From: Paenibacillus wulumuqiensis
Lineage (GTDB): Bacteria; Bacillota; Bacilli; Paenibacillales; Paenibacillaceae
NCBI RefSeq assembly: GCF_000971965.1
Contig: NZ_KQ040795.1
Span: 186,001 to 250,000, forward strand
DNA: 64,000 nucleotides
Reading direction: 5' to 3'
Shown here: positions 35,613 through 42,872 of the stretch, in pieces
How positions within the stretch are numbered: position 1 is the first letter of the stretch
Layout of the letters: each line of letters begins with the position of its first letter
The notes under the pieces: generated by a model
The model's database searches: none
What the model was told of the DNA's origin: nothing
What the model saw: the letters and a program-made list of their open reading frames with translations, nothing else
Translations under genes and position numbers: made by a program

Positions 35613-36491
35613 TTACTTGATTCGGCGCTCGCCATCGTACGTGGCGATCATCTGGTACAGATCCGGACGACGGTCGCGGAAAATGCCCCATTCCAGACGC
35701 TGGGTCTCCAGCAGATCCAGATCGAACTCGGCCACCAGTACACCTTCGCTGCTGCGGTCGGCTTCCTGGACTTTGTTGCCCTGCGGGCCGGCGATAAAGG
35801 AAGAACCGTAGAAGTTGATCGAAGAATCTTCGTCTTCTTCCTTGCCAATCCGGTTGGAGGCAATAACAGGGATCAGGTTGGCGCCTGCATGACCAAGCAT
35901 GCACGCCTGCCAGTGATCTTTGGAATCAATGGACGTATCCTGTGGCTCCGAGCCGATCGCTGTCGGATAGAACAGCAGCTCTGCGCCCATCAGTGCCATG
36001 CAGCGCGCCGCTTCCGGATACCATTGATCCCAGCAGATGCCTACGCCGATTTTGGCATATTTGGTGTCCCATACCTGGAATCCGGTATCTCCAGGGTTAA
36101 AATAGAACTTCTCTTCATAGCCCGGACCATCCGGAATATGACTTTTGCGGTAACGACCCAGAATCTCGCCGTCTGCATCGATCACAGCGAGTGAGTTGTA
36201 ACGCGCATAGTTTTTCTTCTCATAAAAGCTGATCGGCAGCACCACATCCAGCTCTTTGGCAACTGCACGGAAATGATTGATCGCTTTGTTATGCTCCAGC
36301 TCTGTAGCGTACTGGTAATATTCCGCTTTTTCCTTCTGACAGAAATACGGCGTCTCAAACAGTTCCTGCAGCAGAATAATCTGTGCACCCTGTGCCGCCG
36401 CTTCGCGTACCAGGCGGTCTGCTTTGCGGATGTTCTCGTCAATATCCCAAGAACAGCTCATTTGGGTAGCTGCTACTTTTACATTTCTCAT
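35613..36491 (-). CDS. aguB: N-carbamoylputrescine amidase
   Basis: This is a 292-aa nitrilase-superfamily enzyme. The catalytic triad is Glu in LLQELFETPYF, Lys in YRKSHIPDGPGY and Cys in GICWDQWYPEAA. These local sequences are specific for N-carbamoylputrescine amidase, which releases putrescine, CO2 and ammonia. ATG 36491 matches the usual N-terminus (MRNVKVAATQM); a GTG at 36530 would add 13 residues. It follows aguA by 126 bp on the same strand, so the two form the agmatine-to-putrescine route. Confidence 0.94.
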   Translation of the reverse strand: MRNVKVAATQMSCSWDIDENIRKADRLVREAAAQGAQIILLQELFETPYFCQKEKAEYYQYATELEHNKAINHFRAVAKELDVVLPISFYEKKNYARYNSLAVIDADGEILGRYRKSHIPDGPGYEEKFYFNPGDTGFQVWDTKYAKIGVGICWDQWYPEAARCMALMGAELLFYPTAIGSEPQDTSIDSKDHWQACMLGHAGANLIPVIASNRIGKEEDEDSSINFYGSSFIAGPQGNKVQEADRSSEGVLVAEFDLDLLETQRLEWGIFRDRRPDLYQMIATYDGERRIK

Positions 36492-36617
36492 GATAGTGGG
36501 TTCATCCTTTCCGGAGTGGATTGCGTTCACAACTGCTGTCTTGGGCAGAGCATGAACGCTGTTGTTTCTATATATACCGTTATGGTTGTCTGTAAATAAA
36601 ACAGTATCTGCCGGCGC

Positions 36618-37646
36618 TTACTTGCCTGCCGGAATCTGCTGGGTCGTACAGTGTACATTGCCGCCTTCGCGGATAACCGCCATTCCGTCAATTGTACGAA
36701 TCTTGCGATCCGGGAATGTCTGCTGCAGCACTTCAATCGCCTTGCGGTCCGCTTCTTCGGCAGTGCCGCCGAATACCGGCAGAATAATGCCGCCATTTAC
36801 AAAATAGAAATTCAGATAGCTCAGGGTTAGACGCTGCTCGCCATACATGACCAGCGGCGGCTGTTCGATCTGAATCACTTCCAGCTTGCGCCCGCGTGCA
36901 TCTGTCGCTTCGCCGAGAATACGCAGATTCTCCTGGGTAATCTCATAATTATCATCGGCAGGATCGTTGCATACCTGAAGAATGACTTTACCCGGCGCAG
37001 CAAAACAAGCGACATTGTCGACATGACCATCGGTCTCGTCACCAGCCAGACCGCGATTCAGCCAAATAATTTGCTCTACATTGGTAAAATCCTTAACATG
37101 CTGTTCGATCTGCTCGCGGGACAGCTGCGGATTACGGTTGGTATTCAGCAGGCATTCCTCGGTGGTCAGCATGGTTCCTTCGCCATCCACATGAATCGAG
37201 CCGCCTTCGAGTACGAGCGGAGCATCGAATTGACGCATACCGAGATGCTTCAACACCGCTGGGGCTACCGCATCATCCAGATCCCATGGCTCATATTTGC
37301 CGCCCCAGGCGTTGAATCCCCAGTTGATACCGGCACGTTCTCCAGCTTCGTTCACGACGATGGTAGGGCCATTGTCACGCAGCCAGGCATCATTATGCTC
37401 CAGTGGCAGGAAATCCACAGCCAGTCCTTCGAACAGCGGCTGAACCGCCTCCAGATCTTCCGGATTCACGACCAGTGTGACCGGCTCGAACTCGGCAATC
37501 GCACTCACCAGCTCCTGGTATCCTTTACATACATTCTCGTAATCTTCCGGATACACCATCGAGTCCTGTACCGGCCAGGATAGCAGGGTACGTTCATGCG
37601 CTGTCCATTCGGCAGGCATCTTATATTGCAAATCAATTGGTTTCAT
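36618..37646 (-). CDS. aguA: Agmatine deiminase
   Basis: This is a 342-aa peptidyl-arginine-deiminase-family enzyme, normal length. Motifs include MPAEWTAHERTLLSWP at the start, NDAWLRDNGPT, EGGSIHVDGEGT with the active-site His region, DETDGHVDN-like GDETDGHVDNVACF, and the nucleophile Cys in REGGNVHCTTQQ near the end. It hydrolyses agmatine to N-carbamoylputrescine, the substrate of the gene downstream. The ribosome site is weak (GGTGAATA). Confidence 0.95.
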   Translation of the reverse strand: MKPIDLQYKMPAEWTAHERTLLSWPVQDSMVYPEDYENVCKGYQELVSAIAEFEPVTLVVNPEDLEAVQPLFEGLAVDFLPLEHNDAWLRDNGPTIVVNEAGERAGINWGFNAWGGKYEPWDLDDAVAPAVLKHLGMRQFDAPLVLEGGSIHVDGEGTMLTTEECLLNTNRNPQLSREQIEQHVKDFTNVEQIIWLNRGLAGDETDGHVDNVACFAAPGKVILQVCNDPADDNYEITQENLRILGEATDARGRKLEVIQIEQPPLVMYGEQRLTLSYLNFYFVNGGIILPVFGGTAEEADRKAIEVLQQTFPDRKIRTIDGMAVIREGGNVHCTTQQIPAGK

Positions 37647-37895
37647 TCGTATTATTCACCTTATTCATATGGTATAGGTCATGCCTTCCGATCAACCGCT
37701 CACCGGCTTTATCAATTCTATGATTCATTGGAACAAACTATATCATACAACACCTGTACACGTTGTAAAGTGATTTACGCAAATTTTATGTAAAGGAATA
37801 TGGTTTCTGTACACAAACAAAAAACCACCCTACCGGAGCCTCTTCAGATGCTCTCAATAAAGTGGTACGTGTATATGATCCTATGTGCCAAAATA

Positions 37896-38120
37896 TTATT
37901 TCTTTTTAGCGGCTTTCCCCTTGCTGGAATACGCATAATCCAGAACAGGCAGCTCTTTCTGGCCTCGGGTCATAGGTGACTTGCACTGTGAGCAAACCGG
38001 CTCTTCTGCGAGCGCATAATCGTTACGCATCCAGCCATTGCATTCCGAATCCGTGCATACCCAGATCTCAGTCATTTCTGTAGGAATTTCTTGCAATGGA
38101 TTTTTCCGTGAATAGTACAT
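37896..38120 (-). CDS. ydjO: Cold-inducible protein YdjO family
   Basis: This is a 74-aa protein with a zinc-finger-like cysteine pair arrangement: CTDSECNGWMR and CSQCKSPM. The start MYYSRKNP and the pattern EIWVCTDSECNGWMRNDYA are those of YdjO. GGGAGGGGA precedes the ATG. It lies downstream of the cold-shock gene on the same strand, with a terminator between, so it is probably expressed from its own promoter under similar conditions. The tail is lysine-rich. Confidence 0.85.
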   Translation of the reverse strand: MYYSRKNPLQEIPTEMTEIWVCTDSECNGWMRNDYALAEEPVCSQCKSPMTRGQKELPVLDYAYSSKGKAAKKK

Positions 38121-38266
38121 GTAGTCCCCTCCCAGAGCTTGATCAATATTTCGCTAGTATTTGCGTCCATCTATTCAATGTACACGGAGTACTACCGATA
38201 AATAATATAACAACAGTAAGAAATACCGTATCATCCAGCTCATAGAAATACATGGGCTTGCTTAAT

Positions 38267-38297
38267 AAAAAAACACCCTTAACAAACGTTAAGGGCG
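38267..38297 (-). terminator. Terminator of the cold-shock gene
   Basis: The perfect stem CCCTTAAC/GTTAAGGG is followed on the minus strand by seven T. Confidence 0.88.
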
Positions 38298-38310
38298 TCT
38301 CTTAGCTGAA

Positions 38311-38511
38311 TTACAGTTTTACAACGTTTTCAGCTTGTGGTCCACGGTTTCCTTCAACTACGTTGAATTCTACGCGTTGGCCTTCGTCCAAAGTTTTGAA
38401 GCCGTCACCTTGGATAGCGGAGAAGTGAACGAATACATCGTTGCCACCTTCAACCTCGATGAAACCAAAACCTTTTTCTGCGTTAAACCATTTTACTGTA
38501 CCTGTTTGCAT
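38311..38511 (-). CDS. Cold-shock protein (CspA family)
   Basis: This is a 66-aa OB-fold protein: [20 protein letters not shown] contains RNP1 (KGFGFIEV), and VFVHFSAI is RNP2. It binds single-stranded RNA and DNA and acts as an RNA chaperone. The length is exactly that of the family. ATG 38511 is preceded by GGAGGT. A 150-nt leader with strong secondary structure lies between promoter and start, as usual for csp genes. Confidence 0.97.
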   Translation of the reverse strand: MQTGTVKWFNAEKGFGFIEVEGGNDVFVHFSAIQGDGFKTLDEGQRVEFNVVEGNRGPQAENVVKL

Positions 38512-38661
38512 GTGGAATACCTCCAAAATTAAATTTACATGACCTTCTTTATTCAGAGGAAAATACATCCGATAAAATAGAAAAATCACATATTGTACAA
38601 GGTTATAAACCTTCAAAATAATAACCCTCTACAATATGTGAGTTCAGGTCACGATTTCGAT
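38512..38661 (-). promoter_or_regulatory. Structured 5' leader of the cold-shock gene
   Basis: The arms CACATATTGTA (38586-38596) and TACAATATGTG (38629-38639) form an 11-bp stem. An inner hairpin, AAGGTT-ATA-AACCTT, starts at 38598. Temperature-sensitive folding, as in other csp leaders, is inferred. Confidence 0.6.
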
Positions 38662-38667
38662 ATTCTT

Positions 38668-38696
38668 ATTATAACCCATAACCTGAAGAAAAACAA
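38668..38696 (-). promoter_or_regulatory. Sigma-A promoter of the cold-shock gene
   Basis: TTGTTT (38691-38696) and TATAAT (38668-38673) on the minus strand are exactly 17 bp apart. The predicted start is near 38661. Confidence 0.75.
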
Positions 38697-38738
38697 TGAC
38701 TATAAGGTAATTTTTGTAATTTTATTTTTAGAATCCCG

Positions 38739-39620
38739 TTAATCGTACTTCAAATGCTGCAATATCAAGGTATTAACGCGCTTTGGATCTTCATGATGGA
38801 GCCAATGTGTGCAGTGATCCAGATGAATTAATTCTCCATTTACACACTTGCGGATGCTCAGATCGGACATTTCTTTGCTCAGCGCCTGATCATTGGACCC
38901 CCAGATCATTCGGGTCGGAACCGTGATCATCGCCGTATCGGAAATCTCGGGTCTTTTTTGCATGAGTGCACGATACCAGTTGAGCATGGCTGTGTCGGCT
39001 CCCGGCTGTGACCAGGCTTCGCGGTACAGATCCAGCTCCTCTTCGGAAAATGCCCCCTCATTGGCAGACTGCTGCAGCATACCGGTCAGGCGCTTCCAAT
39101 CCTTGGCCGCCAGAATTTTCTCGGGCAGATCGGGAATCTGGAAAAAGAATACATAGGCGCTCTTCATCATCTGTTTGGCATGGCTTTTCAAAAAGTCCAT
39201 CATGACTGCCGGATGAGGCACATTCATGATGACCTGACGACGGATCAGTTCCGGATAACGCTCCGACAGTCTCCACAGCACAATCGCTCCCCAGTCATGA
39301 CCGATCATATCCACCTGTTCACGGCCGGACGAACGGATCAGACCGGCGATATCATCCACCAGTACATCCAGTGTATACGATTCGATGCCCTGCGGCTTGT
39401 CGCTCAGATTATAACCGCGCTGGTCAGGCGCCCATACCCGGTACCCTTCGGCGACAAGTGCCTCGATCTGATTCATCCAGCCATGCCAGAATTCGGGGAA
39501 TCCATGCAGCAGGATCACGAGCGGTCCATCAACCGGACCCGCCTGGGCTACATGCAGATGGATTCCATTCGTAGCGATCGTATGATGTTCAATCTCCAGC
39601 GGTGTCGTAAAAGTAGTCAT
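38739..39620 (-). CDS. Alpha/beta hydrolase, epoxide-hydrolase/haloalkane-dehalogenase-like
   Basis: This is a 293-aa protein. The oxyanion region is HGFPEFWHGW, the nucleophile is the Asp in MIGHDWGAIV (elbow with Asp, not Ser), and the catalytic His is in LDHCTHWLHHEDP. DQRGYNLSDKP is typical for epoxide hydrolases. The Asp nucleophile supports epoxide or halide substrates rather than esters. The ribosome site GGGAGG precedes ATG. It is monocistronic; no pathway context is visible. Confidence 0.9.
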   Translation of the reverse strand: MTTFTTPLEIEHHTIATNGIHLHVAQAGPVDGPLVILLHGFPEFWHGWMNQIEALVAEGYRVWAPDQRGYNLSDKPQGIESYTLDVLVDDIAGLIRSSGREQVDMIGHDWGAIVLWRLSERYPELIRRQVIMNVPHPAVMMDFLKSHAKQMMKSAYVFFFQIPDLPEKILAAKDWKRLTGMLQQSANEGAFSEEELDLYREAWSQPGADTAMLNWYRALMQKRPEISDTAMITVPTRMIWGSNDQALSKEMSDLSIRKCVNGELIHLDHCTHWLHHEDPKRVNTLILQHLKYD

Positions 39621-39768
39621 AGTCTGCGCCTCCCTGATCGATATTGAATATTGGATGTTATGTGCATCAGTACGTTATTGCGAATCGAAGTGACAGCCGG
39701 TTCCCTTATTCGTTCATCCCTGTATATTTAACACTCCAGTCAAAAGTGAAACGAGATCCGCCATATTT

Positions 39769-40314
39769 TTATAGATCATAGAGCGTGTAGGCACCGCCTA
39801 TATAGGAAGGATGCCAGTCACTCAATTTAACCCCGAGTCCGTGCTCTGTATCCCATGTACAATGAAAATTCAGATACATTTCGCCCACCCCCGGTGCGCT
39901 CTGGATCAGGCAGCCGTTCAGTTCAATATAATCCAGCAGCTCCTGCGGCCGGGTGACATGAGGGACGATGGATTCCAGCTCCAGCGGTTCTCCTCCGGCC
40001 TGCTGACCGGCATAAGCCTGACGATATTGATCCTCTATCTTCATATAGTAGGTATGGATCGCCTGGAGGATCTCCGTATGAATATTTTCCTGCTGCTGCA
40101 GATAAGTCTCCCAGATTTCCTTTTGCCGGGTCGTCGGTTCGGTAATCTCGTCAATCTGTTCCTCACTCTCCGGCGCAAGCACAAACTCCACCTGTACCAG
40201 AGCAGGCTCTTTTCCCGCAAAAGATACCGGAAATTCGCCGGACAGAATAACCTCTTCCGATACGTCGTACGGGTAGTCATCCAATTCCAGTTCTTCATAC
40301 CATGATGGCTTCAT
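39769..40314 (-). CDS. Hypothetical 181-aa acidic protein, possibly DUF6985-like
   Basis: ATG 40314 is preceded by AAGGAG. The protein is acidic and soluble. A first beta-rich part (SEEVILSGEFPVSF) and a helical middle part rich in Gln/Glu are followed by NFHCTWDTEHGLGVKLSDWH. The CTWDxEHGLGV segment recalls small immunity/DUF6985-type proteins that end this way; I cannot confirm it by eye. No signal peptide is present. It is divergent from the diguanylate cyclase. Confidence 0.6.
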   Translation of the reverse strand: MKPSWYEELELDDYPYDVSEEVILSGEFPVSFAGKEPALVQVEFVLAPESEEQIDEITEPTTRQKEIWETYLQQQENIHTEILQAIHTYYMKIEDQYRQAYAGQQAGGEPLELESIVPHVTRPQELLDYIELNGCLIQSAPGVGEMYLNFHCTWDTEHGLGVKLSDWHPSYIGGAYTLYDL

Positions 40315-40466
40315 ATCAATAATCTCCTTTTTGTGGCGAATGTTAAAATTCGCTGTTTTATTTGGTGACTGACTGGTAATGCTTGCCTTTTAATCTGCCG
40401 GAATAATGATCTATAATAATTAAGTTAACGTGCAATCTACATCTGAACAGGCAGTTTGGTGATGTT

Positions 40467-41582
40467 ATGAAATTTTTAGAGCTTCCCCATGATGATCCGG
40501 AGCAGCTGGGCAAGCAATCCAAATGGATCCGCAAGTTCATCCATTCCTATTGGCTCGTCGTCTCCGTTCATACGATCTCCCAGTTAGTATCTTTTCTATT
40601 TCTGTATTACCCAATAAGCTGGTATGAGTTCTATATTGATACGCTGCTGATTCCCATTATACTGATGAGCGGGATGATTCTCTGGACGCAGTGGATTCAC
40701 AGGCAGCAGCCGCATCTTGTATTTTATGCCATGTCGATTACGAGCACGTTTATTACGTGGGTTATCATTTATCTCAATTATGATATCCGTATTATTCCGG
40801 CGCTCTGTCTGATGCCGATACTCTCTTCCGTCATTTTTTTCAGAAAACGCCTGCTCTGGTTTTCTTCCGTCCTGCAAATGATAACGTTTGTAACTCTATA
40901 TTTGAGTGACGCACACTTCCGTGATTTCCTATCCTCCTTTGACGCTGTCGCTACTCCTTCTTTTATTCTGGCAGGTACTCTCATCGCTCATATCATTCTG
41001 GTTAGCGGCCGTGAGCTAATGGCTGATCTGCAGACTACCATGCAGGCCAAACAGGAACTGATCGTCCGCAATGCCATCATGAGCAAACTCTCCAAAACTG
41101 ACGGATTGACCAACTTGTACAATCAGATTTCATTTCGGGATTATTATGATACGGCCTTCAAATATGCCAATCAGGGGACGCCGCTGCATCTGGCGCTGCT
41201 GGATATCGATAATTTCAAGCAGATCAACGATACGTACGGACACCGTGTCGGTGATATGGTACTGGGCATTGTATCGCAGGTCATCCAGCAGTATGTCTCC
41301 TCCAGCGATATTGCCGCACGATATGGCGGAGAAGAGTTCGCTTTGCTGATTCTGGACAAAAATTTCGATGAAGCATACCAGCTTGTCGAAAATATCCGCA
41401 GTCATCTATCCGGACTGCGCTGGAAGGAACTTAACAATCAGGCGGTTACCGTCAGCGTGGGACTGCACAGCTGTGAACCCGGACTGACCAAGGAGCAGCT
41501 GTTTGAGCAGGTGGACCATTATCTGTATCAAGCCAAGCGCACCGGCAAAAACAAAACGATCACTGCACGCAGCATCGCATAG
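40467..41582 (+). CDS. Membrane-bound diguanylate cyclase (GGDEF)
   Basis: This is a 371-aa protein. Five to six transmembrane helices lie in residues 28-190. The GGDEF domain covers about 205-365, with DGLTNLYNQISFRD, DIDNFKQINDTYGH and the active site GGEEF at residues 287-291, so it should make cyclic di-GMP. No RxxD inhibition site precedes GGEEF (SSSDIAARY). The sensor ligand for the membrane part is unknown. A strong terminator follows. Confidence 0.93.
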   Translation: MKFLELPHDDPEQLGKQSKWIRKFIHSYWLVVSVHTISQLVSFLFLYYPISWYEFYIDTLLIPIILMSGMILWTQWIHRQQPHLVFYAMSITSTFITWVIIYLNYDIRIIPALCLMPILSSVIFFRKRLLWFSSVLQMITFVTLYLSDAHFRDFLSSFDAVATPSFILAGTLIAHIILVSGRELMADLQTTMQAKQELIVRNAIMSKLSKTDGLTNLYNQISFRDYYDTAFKYANQGTPLHLALLDIDNFKQINDTYGHRVGDMVLGIVSQVIQQYVSSSDIAARYGGEEFALLILDKNFDEAYQLVENIRSHLSGLRWKELNNQAVTVSVGLHSCEPGLTKEQLFEQVDHYLYQAKRTGKNKTITARSIA

Positions 41583-41592
41583 ACTCCTGAAT

Positions 41593-41637
41593 AACAAAAG
41601 CACGGCGGACGGATAGACCATCTGCCGTGCTTTTGTT
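41593..41637. terminator. Bidirectional terminator after the diguanylate cyclase
   Basis: The stem AACAAAAGCACGGC and its complement (41624-41637) lie between convergent genes. Confidence 0.9.
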
Positions 41638-41664
41638 ATTTACAGTGATATGCTGTCTGCTTCC

Positions 41665-42645
41665 TTATTGAAAACCTACTACCGGATGAGGTACATATGG
41701 TTCTTCCAGCTGGCGAATCTCTTCTTCGGTCAGCTTCACGTCCAGCGCGGCTACGGCATCCTCCAGATGATTCAGCTTGGTCGCACCGACGATCGGGGCG
41801 GTGACCGGTTCTTTTTGCAGTACCCAGGCCAGCGCGACCTGTGCACGCGGAATGCCGCGCTGCTGGGCGATCTGTGCCACACGCTCCACGACCTGGCGGT
41901 CGGCATCGGCCGTATTGGCGTAGAGTCCCTGTCCAAATGTATCGCTCTCGGAACGAGCGGTCTCCGCTTCCCAGTCACGTGTCAGTCGGCCGCGGGCCAG
42001 CGGGCTCCATGGGATCACGCCGATTCCCTCGGACTGACAGAGCGGCAGCATCTCCCGTTCCTCTTCCCGGTACAGCAGATTGACATAGTTCTGCATGGAC
42101 ACAAAGGAAGCCCAACCGTTGGCTTTGGAAATATCCAGCGCCTTCATAAACTGCCACGCATACATCGAGGAAGCACCGATATAACGTGCCTTGCCTGCAC
42201 GGACCACATCGTTCAGCGCTTCCAGCGTCTCTTCGATAGGTGTATTCGGGTCCCAGCGATGAATCTGATACAGATCCACATAGTCTGTACCGAGCCGCTT
42301 CAGGCTGTTGTCGATCTCCGTCATGATCACTTTGCGGGATAATCCGCCGCCATTCGGGCCGGGGCGCATTTTACCATGTACTTTGGTGGCGATAACAATT
42401 TCATCACGATGGGCAAAATCCTGAAGCGCCCGTCCCACAATCTCTTCACTCGTTCCGTCCGAGTAGACATTGGCGGTATCAAAAAAGTTAATGCCAGCTT
42501 CCAGTGCCTGCCGGATAAACGGGCGGCTCTCTTCCTCATCCAGCGTCCAAGGGTGAGGCCCCCGATCTGGAATTCCGTAGCTCATACATCCCAGGCAAAT
42601 CCGGGATACATCCAGCCCTGTACGTCCAAGCTTCATATAGTCCAT
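41665..42645 (-). CDS. Aldo/keto reductase of the YdbC/IolS-like group
   Basis: This is a 326-aa protein from ATG 42645 with AGAGGCAA upstream. Motifs: MDYMKLGRTGLDVSRICLGC at the start, FDTANVYSDGTSEE (Asp, Tyr), VIATKVHG (Lys), YQIHRWD (His) and the cofactor segment PIVGATKLNHLEDA. This is a shaker-type AKR of the kind often called general stress or L-glyceraldehyde reductase. Substrate unknown. It is monocistronic between two terminators. Confidence 0.92.
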   Translation of the reverse strand: MDYMKLGRTGLDVSRICLGCMSYGIPDRGPHPWTLDEEESRPFIRQALEAGINFFDTANVYSDGTSEEIVGRALQDFAHRDEIVIATKVHGKMRPGPNGGGLSRKVIMTEIDNSLKRLGTDYVDLYQIHRWDPNTPIEETLEALNDVVRAGKARYIGASSMYAWQFMKALDISKANGWASFVSMQNYVNLLYREEEREMLPLCQSEGIGVIPWSPLARGRLTRDWEAETARSESDTFGQGLYANTADADRQVVERVAQIAQQRGIPRAQVALAWVLQKEPVTAPIVGATKLNHLEDAVAALDVKLTEEEIRQLEEPYVPHPVVGFQ

Positions 42646-42806
42646 TATATTGCCTCTTTCCGCCATTTCCGGCATAGGATAGGATTGTTCTCTCTCATCT
42701 TACCCCTTTTGCCCCGGTATCCGTCAAATTCGCAAAAACACAGGCAGCCTGACTTTTGGCAGCAAGCTGCTTAGAGGCAGTCCCGGCATATCCGGCTCAA
42801 AACCAC

Positions 42807-42844
42807 AAAAGCCCCTCCCGGCTGTTGAACCGGAAAGGGCTTTT
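42807..42844. terminator. Terminator of the repeat surface protein gene
   Basis: An AAAAGCCC stem with inner CCGG/CCGG pairing and a complementary GGGCTTTT; it can act in both directions. Confidence 0.85.
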
Positions 42845-42872
42845 GGAAGGGGCAGAAAGGTGATCTGCCGGA

